A DNA stretch of 57,672 nt from an uncultured Oscillospiraceae bacterium (GCA_900552945.1 USBI01000006.1:1-57672), one strand, 5' to 3'. Counted from the stretch's first letter, positions 43,048 through 52,723 are shown. Notes: a model not told the origin generated them from the sequence alone. Numbers and translations: made by a program.

Positions 43048-43694
43048 TCAGTGCTGGGCGCCGAACGCTTTTTCGCGGATCGCCGGCACCGCCATGATCA
43101 TGACTGCGCCAAAGACAGTGATGATGGTTTCGGGGATCATATACATTGCGTTGTAGATCAGCGAGTAGATCCAGGACAGTGCATCGCCGGAAAACTGGCT
43201 CAGGATAGCGGCGCCGGCGTCGGTCGGGAAACCGCCCTCGGTAAAATACCATTCCGCGTAGGAGCCGAACAGCAGCGCGCCCGAAACCAGATGGACCAGG
43301 TAACGGCAGACACAGGCTATAAAAGTCCCAAGCCCTACACAGACAAACGGATTTCTGATCTTGTTTTTAAACAGCGGCGCAACGCCGATGACCGCGTAAG
43401 CTGCAAGATAATCAAGCAAGATGGAAAAAGCGGTCACATAAAATTCTGTCCCTGCGAATACGCCGGTGGTCAAGCCAATCGCCATCTGCAAAAGGCCAAA
43501 CACAACACCGGAAAAAATGCCCCACACCATGCCGAAACGGAAGGCGATAAGCACCAGCGGAACCATGGAAAAAATGGTGATGGAACCACCGTACGGCAGG
43601 TTCAAAAACGGCAGGTAATTTGTCAGCAGCGCCAAAACGGTGCCGAGCGCTATGAGCAGCGCGCTTTCAGTGAGTCTACGGGTTTCGGGTTCAT
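43048..43694 (-). CDS. thiT: energy-coupled thiamine transporter ThiT (start out of frame)
   Basis: The S-component of an ECF thiamine transporter. The body has six hydrophobic helices, an 'ESALLIALGTVLALLTNYLPFLNLPYGGSITIFSMVPLVL' start and a 'EWYFTEGG' loop typical of ThiT. The only ATG with a good ribosome site (AAAGGAG, ATG at 43692-43694) is in a frame that stops after 14 codons, while the ThiT frame runs 'YEPETRRLTESALLIA'. Adding one C to 'AACCCGAA' would give 'MNPETRRLTESALL'. The undamaged reading from a TTG at 43635 lacks the first helix. A TPP riboswitch precedes it. Confidence 0.85.
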
Positions 43695-43722
43695 AAACCC
43701 CTCTCCTTTCTGTATTTGAGAA

Positions 43723-43754
43723 AATAAAAAGACCGCATGGAAAGCCATGCGGTC
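43723..43754 (-). terminator. expression-platform terminator of the TPP riboswitch
   Basis: Perfect 10-base arms (43731-43740 and 43745-43754) with TTTTTATTTT on the minus strand, between the aptamer and the thiT start. Confidence 0.9.
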
Positions 43755-43787
43755 CAACACGAAAGCAGGTAATTATTCGTCCGAATC

Positions 43788-43872
43788 TTTCCTACGATGG
43801 CATTATCCATATCAGGTCAAAGGGACTCGGGCAAACGCGCCGTCTCTCAGCCGCCGAAGCAGCGCCCCTAGA
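43788..43872 (-). promoter_or_regulatory. TPP (thiamine pyrophosphate) riboswitch
   Basis: The minus strand shows the conserved TPP aptamer elements 'GGGGCGCTGC', 'GGCTGAGAGA', 'CCCTTTGACCTGATATGGATAATGCCATCGTAGGAA' (43790-43870 region). TPP binding is expected to favour the terminator at 43723-43754 and switch off thiT when thiamine is plentiful. Confidence 0.95.
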
Positions 43873-43882
43873 TCGCAGTCAA

Positions 43883-43912
43883 ATTATAGCATTTTTTAAA
43901 AGATCCTGTCAA
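43883..43912 (-). promoter_or_regulatory. sigma-A promoter of the TPP riboswitch-thiT unit
   Basis: TTGACA (43907-43912) and TATAAT (43883-43888) with an 18-base spacer on the minus strand. Confidence 0.85.
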
Positions 43913-43925
43913 CAGCAGGACACCG

Positions 43926-45029
43926 TTAATAATACATATAGTACTGACAGCGAAGCATGCCGTTGTACAGTTTGCGGCGTTTTACCGCCTTGCGCCCAAA
44001 GTAATGCTCAAACTCTTCATCCGGTGAAATGATGTAAAAATTGCCGCCCGTAAACCGCTCACCCATGGTGCGGTAGATCTGCTGTGCCTGCTTGACTTCC
44101 AGCATCCGTTCGCCGTAAGGAGGGTTGGTCACCACCACGGTCCCGGACTTTGGCAGCTCAAATGAAGCAATGTCCGCGCACTGGAGGCGCACCCTGCCGG
44201 AAACACCCGCTTTTTTCGCGTTCATACGGGTGAGTTCCACCGCCTGCGGGTCAATATCCATTCCAAAAGCCTCAAACGGCGCGTCCCGGCGGATGAGGTC
44301 AAACGCGCGCGCACGTTCGCTTTCAAACACGGAAGCAGGCAGAAGCCCCCATTTTTCCACCGCGAACGCCCGTTTCAAACCGGGTGCGATGTTGAGCGCC
44401 TTGGTCACCGCTTCAATGACAAAAGTGCCGGAACCGCAGAACGGATCGCAGAAACAGCTGTCCGCTTTCAGGTGAGCAAGGTCGAGCATCCCCGCGGCAA
44501 GGGTCTCCTTGATTGGCGCGGCGTTCGACTGCTGGCGGTAGCCGCGCTTATGAAGCCCCGCGCCGGAGGTATCCAGCATGATGGTGGCAACATCCTTAAA
44601 CAGCGAAAACTGGATCTGATGAACCGGGCCGGTCTCCTCGAACCAGGAGATGCCATACGCCTGTTTTAACGACTCCACCGCCGCTTTTTTGATGATTTTC
44701 TGACAGTCCGGCACGCTTTTGAGCACCGAGTTGAGCGAATAACCCTTGACCGGGAACGCGTCCGCCGAACCGATGAACGATTCAAAATCCAGCGCCTTGA
44801 CCCCTTCAAACAGCTCGTCGAAGGTGCGCGCGGGAAACTCGCCCAAACGGATGAGCACCCGTTCCGCCGTGCGCAATCCAAGATTCGCACGGGCGATCAT
44901 CGTCTCATCGCCCTCAAACATGACCCTGCCGTCCTGCACGGTAACCTGCTGACCGCCCATCCGCCGGATTTCACCGGCCAGAACGCTTTCAAGCCCAAAC
45001 AGACAGGGGCAAACCAAAGTAACTTTCAT
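43926..45029 (-). CDS. THUMP-domain class I RNA methyltransferase (RlmL/YpsC-like)
   Basis: A 367-residue SAM-dependent methyltransferase for rRNA or tRNA guanine. An N-terminal THUMP-type domain (residues about 40-150) precedes the Rossmann domain with motif I 'SCFCDPFCGSGTFVIEA' and the catalytic 'VVVTNPPYGERML' (NPPY), the signature of N2-guanine methylases. Firmicute members correspond to the RlmL N-half/YpsC group, but the target base cannot be decided here. It follows the fumarase alpha gene by 14 bases in the same operon. Confidence 0.9.
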   Translation of the reverse strand: MKVTLVCPCLFGLESVLAGEIRRMGGQQVTVQDGRVMFEGDETMIARANLGLRTAERVLIRLGEFPARTFDELFEGVKALDFESFIGSADAFPVKGYSLNSVLKSVPDCQKIIKKAAVESLKQAYGISWFEETGPVHQIQFSLFKDVATIMLDTSGAGLHKRGYRQQSNAAPIKETLAAGMLDLAHLKADSCFCDPFCGSGTFVIEAVTKALNIAPGLKRAFAVEKWGLLPASVFESERARAFDLIRRDAPFEAFGMDIDPQAVELTRMNAKKAGVSGRVRLQCADIASFELPKSGTVVVTNPPYGERMLEVKQAQQIYRTMGERFTGGNFYIISPDEEFEHYFGRKAVKRRKLYNGMLRCQYYMYY

Positions 45030-45043
45030 ACTGTTCTCTTTCC

Positions 45044-45886
45044 TTATAATACAACCGACGCATGACGGGTGACGTGGCAGCCAATGTTGACCGCCACCGG
45101 CAGCCCGGCAATGTGGGTCGGGTACTGTTCAATGTTGACCGCGAGCGCGGTGGTATCTCCGCCGAACCCCTGGGGGCCAATGTCCAGCGCGTTGATCTGA
45201 GAGAGCATCTTCTCTTCCATCTCCGCGTAGAACGGGTCGGGATTGCGGAGGGAAACATCCCGGCAGAGGGCTTTTTTGGAGAGATAGGCGCAGTACTCAA
45301 AATCCCCGCCGATTCCCACGCCGACCACGATGGGCGGGCAGGGGTTGCTTCCCGCTACCCGGACGCACTCAGCCACATAATCCACAATATCCTGCGGGGA
45401 GGCGGAGGGAGTAAACATCCGGCTCTTGCTCATATTCTCGCTGCCGAAACCCTTGGGCGCCACCATGATAGAGACCTTGTCCCCCGGCACGATGCGGGTG
45501 TGGATGACCGCAGGGGTATTGTCCCCCGTGTTCACCCGGCGCAGCGGGTCCTCCACGATCGAGCAGCGCAGCAGTCCTTCCAGATAGCCTTCCCGCACCC
45601 CGCGGTTGACCGCCTGCTCGTAGGGCTCACCGGTCAGGCAGACTTCCTGCCCCACCTCGATGAAGCAGACCGCCATGCCGGTATCCTGACAGATGGGGAT
45701 ATCCAGTTCTTTTGCCGCGGAAAGGTTCCGCTCCAAATCGGATAAAATTTCCTTCGCAAGCGGATTACGCTCGGTTTCCCGGCTGCTTTTGATCCTGCCC
45801 GCGAGACTGCACGGGAGCAGTTTGTTCGCCTCAATACACAGTTGTTTGACCGCTTCGGCGATCCGTGCGGTGTCAAGCTCTCTCAT
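45044..45886 (-). CDS. fumarate hydratase class I, alpha subunit
   Basis: The iron-sulfur-binding half of a two-subunit class I fumarase (or tartrate dehydratase). The 280-residue protein has the three cluster cysteines in 'IPICQDTGMAVCF' (Cys66), 'SNPCPPIVVG' and 'NIGCHVTRH'. It also carries 'MVAPKGFGSENMSKSRMF' and 'GFGGDTTALAVNIE'. Normally the beta subunit gene follows directly; here it does not. Instead, its start overlaps the end of an amidohydrolase gene by 4 bases and an RNA methyltransferase gene follows. The beta subunit must be elsewhere in the genome or the reaction differs. Confidence 0.9.
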   Translation of the reverse strand: MRELDTARIAEAVKQLCIEANKLLPCSLAGRIKSSRETERNPLAKEILSDLERNLSAAKELDIPICQDTGMAVCFIEVGQEVCLTGEPYEQAVNRGVREGYLEGLLRCSIVEDPLRRVNTGDNTPAVIHTRIVPGDKVSIMVAPKGFGSENMSKSRMFTPSASPQDIVDYVAECVRVAGSNPCPPIVVGVGIGGDFEYCAYLSKKALCRDVSLRNPDPFYAEMEEKMLSQINALDIGPQGFGGDTTALAVNIEQYPTHIAGLPVAVNIGCHVTRHASVVL

Positions 45887-47046
45887 CCAATGACCTTCTT
45901 TCCATCCAACCAGACCTGTTTCGGGCGGGCGCAGACACCGAGCGGGTCGGTATCGTACAAGGCGACGTCCGCCTGTTTTCCAACTTTCAGTGAGCCGATG
46001 CGGTCATCCAGCCCGAACAGACGCGCGGGAAGGATGGTGATCGCCTCCAACGCCTCCCGGTAGCCAAGCCCCTCCGCTTCCGCGATCGCAGCGCAGAGCG
46101 GCAGGTACTGGATGGGGATGACCGGGTGATCGGTGCAAATGGCACAAGGCACGCCCGCATTCCACAAAATGCCAGGGCCTTTCGGGTCAAGGCTGGAAAG
46201 CTCCGGCTTGGAGCGGTCGCACAAAATGGGCCCGGCAATGACCTTTGCGTGTTCTTCCCGCAGCAGGTCGGCAATGCGGTACCCTTCGGTGCAGTGCACC
46301 AGAATGTAATCGAGCTGAAACTCTTTTGCCAACCGGATAGCGGTGAAAATATCGTCCGCGCGGTGTGCGTGAAAAACCGCTTTCATCTTTCCTGCAAGCA
46401 CCGGTAACAGCGCTTCGCACTTCGCGTCATACTCCGGCTCATCGTAATTTTCATGGTCTTCTTCCGCAAGGCGCTTGTCTTCCATATAGCGCTTAGCCTT
46501 GGCAAGCTGTTCCCGGATGAGCGCCGCCGTCGCCATGCGGGTGACCGGCGTCTGGTTTTTTCCGTGATACACGTTTTTTGGGTTTTCGCCAAGTGCGAAC
46601 TTCATACCGGCTGCCGGTTCAAGCAGCATGTCATCAATCCGCCGGCCGAACGTTTTCATGGCGCACCACAGCCCGCCAATGGGATTGGCGCTTCCCGGAC
46701 CGGTCAGCACCGTGGTAACACCTGCCGCCAGCGCTTCCGAAAAGCAGCGGTCCATAGGGTTGACGGCGTCCACCGCGCGCAGCTGCGGGGTGACCGGGTC
46801 GGTGTCCTCGTTGCCGTCATCCCCCTCAAAGTCGAGCGAATCCTCCCACATGCCCATGTGGGAATGCGCGTCGATAAACCCCGGCAGCAACAATCCGCCG
46901 CCCGCGTCCACGACCTCCTGCCCTGTCACAGGAGGGCAGTCTTTCATATCGCCAATGGCGGAAATCAGCCCATCATTTATGGTAAGATAACCGTTTTCAT
47001 AATCCTCGTTTTCCATGGTGAGGATTTTCGCGTTGATAATGATCAT
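45883..47046 (-). CDS. amidohydrolase (imidazolonepropionase-like)
   Basis: A 387-residue metal-dependent hydrolase, start at ATG 47044-47046 ('MIIINAKILTMENEDYENGYL'). Metal ligands appear in 'LPGFIDAHSHMGMWED' (HxH) and 'VFHAHRADDIFTAI' and 'VHCTEGYRI' (His) and 'AICTDHPVIP' (Asp). The fold resembles imidazolonepropionase-type amidohydrolases that cleave cyclic amides; the substrate is unknown. Overlap by 4 bases (ATGA-type) with the fumarase alpha gene shows translational coupling. Confidence 0.85.
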   Translation of the reverse strand: MIIINAKILTMENEDYENGYLTINDGLISAIGDMKDCPPVTGQEVVDAGGGLLLPGFIDAHSHMGMWEDSLDFEGDDGNEDTDPVTPQLRAVDAVNPMDRCFSEALAAGVTTVLTGPGSANPIGGLWCAMKTFGRRIDDMLLEPAAGMKFALGENPKNVYHGKNQTPVTRMATAALIREQLAKAKRYMEDKRLAEEDHENYDEPEYDAKCEALLPVLAGKMKAVFHAHRADDIFTAIRLAKEFQLDYILVHCTEGYRIADLLREEHAKVIAGPILCDRSKPELSSLDPKGPGILWNAGVPCAICTDHPVIPIQYLPLCAAIAEAEGLGYREALEAITILPARLFGLDDRIGSLKVGKQADVALYDTDPLGVCARPKQVWLDGKKVIG

Positions 47047-47116
47047 ATTCGTTCCTTTCCCCGGTTTCAGGCATGCCAAACCGGCGACAAATCCATTACC
47101 ATTAAACCATATTTCC

Positions 47117-47150
47117 GAAAAAAAAACAAGGCGACAGCGTTCGCCCTGTT
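47117..47150 (-). terminator. terminator between the MFS gene and the amidohydrolase
   Basis: Ten-base arms with one mismatch (47125-47134 and 47141-47150) and a TTTTTTTT run on the minus strand. A second GC-rich hairpin without a strong T-run lies at 47203-47224. Confidence 0.7.
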
Positions 47151-47273
47151 TTGCAAGTTAAGCCGGCTACAATAAAACCGTGCTCCTTATTTTATTTCCA
47201 TTTTGCCGCCGGTTTCCCCGGCGGTGTTTTCTTTTTAAAGAACGAAAAACCGCTTTCTATATTTCCAGTACCG

Positions 47274-48476
47274 TTAAACCGACTCTGCCTCTTTTTTCCG
47301 GTGAAGGATGACACACAAAAACAATCCGAGCAGCATGAGAAGTGGGAAAACGATTGCCGCCAGAATGCCGACTTTCAAATTATCGTTAAACGCGCCGGAA
47401 ACAAACCCAACAAAGGTCGGGCCCGTTGAGCAGCCAAGGTCTCCCGCAAGCGCCAGCAGGGCAAACATAGCCGTGCCGCCCAGTGGGATCTCACGGGAGG
47501 CGATGCTGAAGCTGCCCGGCCAGAGGATACCCACCGAAAGCCCGCACAGCCCGCAGCCAATCAACCCGATCACCGGAGACGGTACCAGAGAGATGAGCAG
47601 ATAACTGACGACGCACAGCACCCCGCTTAAAAACATGAACCGCTCCAGCGCGATCTTCTCGCTGAACCGGGCGTAAAACACACGCGCGAGCCCCATGAGC
47701 ACCGCGAACATACACGGGCCTGCAAGGTCGCCGATGGTCTTGGTCACCCCAAGCCCCGCTTCCGCAAAAGTAGAGGCCCACTGGCTGACCGCCTGCTCAC
47801 AGGCGCCGGAACACATCATGAGAAGCAGCATCACCCAAAACACCTTGACACGGGTAAGTTTGCGCACGCTCAAGCCCTCCGCCTCTCCAACCGGCCTGCG
47901 GATGGGGACCAGCATAAAATAAAAGGTGTTAACGAGCGGGATAACCGCCCAGCAGAACGCGAGGATTTTCCAGTTATTGATCCCTGCGAGGGAGAAAAAG
48001 GCCGTGCTGACCAAAACGACAAACACATGCCCCCAACAGTAAAAGGAGTGCAGCAGGCTCATCATAGCCGCTTTGCGTTTGGTCGGGCAGGCTTCCACAA
48101 TGGGGCTGACCAATACTTCAATGAGCCCTCCGCCAATGGCGTAGATCGCGATCGCCGCAACCAGCCCGATATAGTGATCGGCAAACAATTCCGGCAGAAC
48201 AGCAAGCCCAATGAGTCCCGCGGCGGAGCAGATATGCGCGATGACAATGCAGGTGCGGTAGCCGAGCAGATCGGCGAATTTGGTCGCCAACAGGTCAACA
48301 AACAGCTGGACACCGAAGTTGATGGTCACGAGCAGCGCAATGCGGTCCAGAGAGATGCCGTAGGACGCCTGGAAGGTCAAAAACAAAAGCGGTGCGAAGT
48401 TGTTGATGATTGCCTGTACAGCCGAGCCGGTAAAGCTCGCCGCAATGGTATGGTTGAAATTCTGCCGAATGTTCAT
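47274..48476 (-). CDS. major facilitator superfamily transporter
   Basis: A 400-residue membrane protein with about 12 hydrophobic helices, start at ATG 48474-48476 ('MNIRQNFNHTIAASFTGSAVQAI') behind AAAGGGGA. Motif-like segments are 'FVDLLATKFADLLGYRTCIV' (loop 2-3) and a gap of charged residues near 'PIRRPVGEAEGLSVRKL'. It resembles FGAM/sugar-type MFS permeases in Clostridia, but the substrate cannot be named. An upstream extension of the open frame (to 48851) overlaps the next gene's terminator and is not used. Confidence 0.85.
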   Translation of the reverse strand: MNIRQNFNHTIAASFTGSAVQAIINNFAPLLFLTFQASYGISLDRIALLVTINFGVQLFVDLLATKFADLLGYRTCIVIAHICSAAGLIGLAVLPELFADHYIGLVAAIAIYAIGGGLIEVLVSPIVEACPTKRKAAMMSLLHSFYCWGHVFVVLVSTAFFSLAGINNWKILAFCWAVIPLVNTFYFMLVPIRRPVGEAEGLSVRKLTRVKVFWVMLLLMMCSGACEQAVSQWASTFAEAGLGVTKTIGDLAGPCMFAVLMGLARVFYARFSEKIALERFMFLSGVLCVVSYLLISLVPSPVIGLIGCGLCGLSVGILWPGSFSIASREIPLGGTAMFALLALAGDLGCSTGPTFVGFVSGAFNDNLKVGILAAIVFPLLMLLGLFLCVILHRKKEAESV

Positions 48477-48550
48477 CTGTGCTGTTTCCCCTTTGTATTG
48501 TTTAAACAGTGCTATTATAATACCCTTTTCCCCTTTTTTCCAGCATTTTA

Positions 48551-48590
48551 AAAAGAAAAAACCGGATGAGGCGAAAAATGCCTCATCCGG
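48551..48590 (-). terminator. terminator of the ECF S-component gene
   Basis: Perfect 11-base arms around a 7-base loop (48562-48590) with TTTTTTC on the minus strand. Confidence 0.9.
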
Positions 48591-48607
48591 AAAGCAGACA
48601 TGATTCA

Positions 48608-49189
48608 TCAGCGCAGGTGGATCTTCTGGTAAATACCCACCCGGGTGACTGCCGTTTTGAGAACCGGCACCAGCAGAGAAGCAATCAGCACACCGGTGAC
48701 GATGTTGATGCCGCCAGCCACCATTTTGGTGGAACAACCGACGACCGCCGCCCAGAAATCGCTTCCCGCAAGGACAAGCTCTAAAACGCTCTTGGAAATG
48801 TACAGGATATAATAAGTCAGCGCGCCCGCCGCAGAACCAACGACCGTCCACAGCATTTTATGACTGCCGCGGCGTTCACCAATCCAGCAGATGATGCCAC
48901 AGACAAAACCCATTAAAAAGAAATTGATGAGGGTAAACGGCGCGGAAGAGATGTAAAGCGGGTTGATGAGGTCGAAAATAGCGGAACCGATGCCTCCCGC
49001 CAAACCGCCGCGCAGTCCGCCGAACAGGATGCCTGCGAGCAGGATGAATGCGTTTGCAATTTTGATGTTGGTCGGGCCGGCCGGTGTTGGAATCTCAAGC
49101 CGGACAAAATAGGTCAGCGCGAAGATGATGGCGGCCATCACGCCGACGATGACGATGTCGTATACGGTTAACTTTTTGGAACTGCTCAA
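48608..49189 (-). CDS. ECF-transporter S-component (vitamin B6-like)
   Basis: A 193-residue membrane protein with six helices and the ECF S-component pattern near the N-terminus ('YDIVIVGVMAAIIFALTYFVRLEIPTPAGPTNIKIANAFILLAGILFGGLRGGLAGGIGSAIFD'). Position 13 bases after a pyridoxamine kinase gene suggests uptake of a B6 vitamer (PdxU-like), but the substrate is an inference from context. The general energising ECF module genes are not in the window. Confidence 0.85.
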   Translation of the reverse strand: MSSSKKLTVYDIVIVGVMAAIIFALTYFVRLEIPTPAGPTNIKIANAFILLAGILFGGLRGGLAGGIGSAIFDLINPLYISSAPFTLINFFLMGFVCGIICWIGERRGSHKMLWTVVGSAAGALTYYILYISKSVLELVLAGSDFWAAVVGCSTKMVAGGINIVTGVLIASLLVPVLKTAVTRVGIYQKIHLR

Positions 49190-49202
49190 CTGGAATCCTC
49201 TC

Positions 49203-50066
49203 CTACATTAAATGATACCCTTTCAACGAATGAAGCTGGGTCAACCAGGCAAGATTCCTTTCGAGCATGACGCCGTAACGGGTGTCCGTCCCGTAGCTGA
49301 AGGTCGTTTTGATGGCGAGCTCCAGAAAACGGGTCGCGCGTTCCATCGCGATCGGCAAACTGTCACCCGTGAGGAGCGAACCCACGATCACGCTGGCGTA
49401 AATATCGCCGGTGCCGGGATAACTCGCGGGAACATAATCGCAGTCCACCCGCCAGAACGCGCTGCGTTCGCTGTCATACCCCACGTTGGCGATCTCACCG
49501 TCCGCCATCTCAACGCCGGTGATGAGCACAAACTTGGGGCCGAGCTTACACAGCCGCAGCAGCCAGGATTTGATCATTCCCTGGGTCACCGGGCCGGTGG
49601 GATAGCTTTCGCCCAAAAGCATGGATGCCTCGGTCATATTCGGAGTAATCAGGTCAGCATGAGAAACAAGCTCTTTCATCTGTGCGCGCAGCTTTTCATT
49701 GCAGGTTTTGTACGCCTTGCCATGGTCGCCCATAACCGGATCGACCACCTTGAAGGCATTCGGAAACGCCGCGAAAAACTCAAGGCAGTGGCAAATCTGT
49801 TCTTCCGAACCCAGAAACCCGCTGTAAATGCAGTCGAACGGCAGATCAAGCCGCTTGTAATGCTCCAGCGCTGGGCGGATGTAATCGGTCAGGTCACGGA
49901 ACTCTACTTCACCCAGCCCGCCGGTGTGGGATGAGAGGACCGCGGTCGGCACCGCGCAGACCTGAACACCCATAGCGGAAAGACAAGGCAGGATGACCGA
50001 AAGAGAACAGCGGCCAAACCCGGACAGGTCGTGAATTGCCGCCACAAGAGACTGTTTCTTTAACAT
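49203..50066 (-). CDS. pyridoxamine/pyridoxal kinase-like protein (PdxK/PdxY family)
   Basis: Phosphorylates B6 vitamers. The 287-residue ribokinase-fold protein has 'HDLSGFGRCSLSVILPCLSAMGVQVCAVPTAVLSSHTGGLG' (residues about 12-52), 'DPVMGDHGKAY', 'ITPNMTEASMLLGE' and the catalytic 'YPGTGDIYASVI' (GTGD). Known family members act on pyridoxal or pyridoxamine. Its neighbour is a B6-type S-component, so the pair forms a salvage unit. Confidence 0.92.
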   Translation of the reverse strand: MLKKQSLVAAIHDLSGFGRCSLSVILPCLSAMGVQVCAVPTAVLSSHTGGLGEVEFRDLTDYIRPALEHYKRLDLPFDCIYSGFLGSEEQICHCLEFFAAFPNAFKVVDPVMGDHGKAYKTCNEKLRAQMKELVSHADLITPNMTEASMLLGESYPTGPVTQGMIKSWLLRLCKLGPKFVLITGVEMADGEIANVGYDSERSAFWRVDCDYVPASYPGTGDIYASVIVGSLLTGDSLPIAMERATRFLELAIKTTFSYGTDTRYGVMLERNLAWLTQLHSLKGYHLM

Positions 50067-50402
50067 TGATTTCCTCCGTTTATTTCATTATAAGCAGATG
50101 ACCAACCGTTTGCAAAACGGCTGCCCTTTGCCTGAAAAACATCTGCTTACTACATTTTTTCCAGAATTATTATAGTATTTTTTTTGAAAATTGGCAATTT
50201 GAATAAACATATTTTCGCTTTCTTTTGGGCAAAACAGTCCTTTGAGCAAAATAAACTGTTTTTTATTATATTTTTTAAAAAAACAATGCATTTTATAAAA
50301 AATCATCCCCTGATTTGGAAAACACTTGCAGGAATGTTTGCCGTAAGAACGGCAACAATAAGAATGCGGCTTCAATAAATATTTTTTGCAGGAGGGATTC
50401 CC
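50067..50402. other. AT-rich intergenic region before the 58-residue gene
   Basis: About 335 bases, very AT-rich. The minus-strand frame 50088-50483 has a low-quality, Cys/Lys-rich composition and is not accepted. A small perfect hairpin TTGCCGT-AAGA-ACGGCAA lies near 50338-50355, about 50 bases before the next start. No promoter of clear consensus was recognised. Confidence 0.5.
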
Positions 50403-50579
50403 ATGAACCAGGTGATGAGTGCAGTGACAAAAGGACTTGCTGCCGGTGCCGTTGTTGGTACAGCGTCCTACATGATGAACCACAAAAAATCAAAAGGTAA
50501 AATCATGAAGAAGAGCGCCAGCAAGGCGATGAAAACCATTGGAACTGTGATGGAAAACGTTGCTTATATGATTAAATAA
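50403..50579 (+). CDS. 58-residue basic membrane-associated-like peptide
   Basis: A short gene on the plus strand, start ATG at 50403 behind an ideal AGGAGGGATTCCC ribosome site, stop TAA at 50577-50579, followed by a strong terminator. The peptide has a small Ala/Gly-rich hydrophobic N-half ('VTKGLAAGAVVGTASYMMN'), a lysine-rich middle ('HKKSKGKIMKKSASKAMK') and a C-end 'TIGTVMENVAYMIK'. It looks like a membrane-associated small protein. I do not recognise the family; similar small proteins in Clostridia occur near stress or sporulation genes (weak recollection). Confidence 0.8.
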   Translation: MNQVMSAVTKGLAAGAVVGTASYMMNHKKSKGKIMKKSASKAMKTIGTVMENVAYMIK

Positions 50580-50584
50580 GCAAG

Positions 50585-50615
50585 AAGAGCCGGGACTTGT
50601 TCCCGGCTCTTTCTA
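50585..50615 (+). terminator. terminator of the 58-residue gene
   Basis: Perfect 11-base arms (50585-50595 and 50601-50611), T-rich afterwards. It could act on the minus strand as well. Confidence 0.85.
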
Positions 50616-50624
50616 TATCAAGCG

Positions 50625-51419
50625 TCAAAAATTTGCTTGGCTGCTCGGATTCGGATGATTCATCCGATCTACAAATGCCTGCTCTTTTGCCGTGAGTTCA
50701 ATCCATGCGGGGCGAAAACCGCTTTTAATCGCGTTGCGCACCGAAAAAAGATTTGACCATGCGGCACAGTAAAACGGCACTTTTCCAAGCGCCAGTATTT
50801 CCAAAGCCAAACGGCTTGTCAACGCGGAAGCGACTCCCTTCCGGCGGTAAGGCGGCAGCACATCAATGCCGATCTGCCACATCTGTTCACAATCCGCCGA
50901 ACATCCCGCCAAACCAATCAGCTTTCCACCGTGGTATGCTCCCATTCCAAGTACATCATGCTGCGGCCGTGCGGCCGACAACGCGTTGCTCCACTCGGGC
51001 GTATAAAGCTCTGCAAAATCTTCGTGATACAGCTTTTTTATTGTGAAATCACATGACAGCGGGTGAAGCGCGTCTACATCCGGCAGGAAATATTCCGCCA
51101 TAAAGCAAAGCGAAAAACCATACGGCGCAAGTTTTTGGGCAAGAACATTGATGTTCGGGGTTTCAAAGCAGCCGGGCACCTTATAGTGCTCAAGGTACCA
51201 CTGAACATCTCCGCTTACAGCGGGCGAGACAGACGCCACCGCATTTGAACCATAAGAAACGATTTGGCAGAAAAATGGAAGCGTCAAATAACTTCTCGCC
51301 GAATCAGAGCAAACCGAGTAAACAAGTTTATTCTCACGCTGAAGAAAATCTTCCGCTTTGCAGCCCAGTTCCAGCGCAGACTGCCGCATGGCAATCTGGT
51401 ATATTTCTTTCGTTGTCAT
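50625..51419 (-). CDS. GNAT-family N-acetyltransferase
   Basis: A 264-residue protein whose C-terminal half has the GNAT acetyl-CoA site 'MWQIGIDVLPPYRRKGVASALTSRLALEILALGKVPFYCAAWSNLFSVRNAIKSGFRP' (A motif with the RKGVAS pyrophosphate loop, then the B motif). The N-terminal half (residues about 1-130) is unlike known domains that I can name. The substrate is unknown. It is monocistronic. Confidence 0.85.
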   Translation of the reverse strand: MTTKEIYQIAMRQSALELGCKAEDFLQRENKLVYSVCSDSARSYLTLPFFCQIVSYGSNAVASVSPAVSGDVQWYLEHYKVPGCFETPNINVLAQKLAPYGFSLCFMAEYFLPDVDALHPLSCDFTIKKLYHEDFAELYTPEWSNALSAARPQHDVLGMGAYHGGKLIGLAGCSADCEQMWQIGIDVLPPYRRKGVASALTSRLALEILALGKVPFYCAAWSNLFSVRNAIKSGFRPAWIELTAKEQAFVDRMNHPNPSSQANF

Positions 51420-51603
51420 AAACGGTTCTCCTTTGAATAAACCTCTGCCGTCTGCATATTATCTTTATCTTAAAACACACCTTTTAATCGTAACAAAAGT
51501 GTTTTTTGGCAACTCAATGTTGTAAATCTGTACGATTCAAAAGCCGTGAAAATATCGGTTTTGGTTTATGAACCATATATTCCTTGCCGCTTTCATTCAA
51601 AAC

Positions 51604-51635
51604 AAAAAGGGAACGGTTTAACCGTTCCCTTTTTT
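51604..51635 (-). terminator. terminator of gap
   Basis: A perfect inverted repeat AAAAAGGGAACGGTT/AACCGTTCCCTTTTT (51604-51634), usable in both directions. Confidence 0.9.
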
Positions 51636-51650
51636 CAAATAAGCAGATTC

Positions 51651-52723
<1,073 letters not shown>

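Noticed and set aside
50088..50483. 131-codon minus-strand frame
   Set aside because: It is Cys/Lys/His-rich low-quality sequence antisense to the well-supported 58-residue gene.
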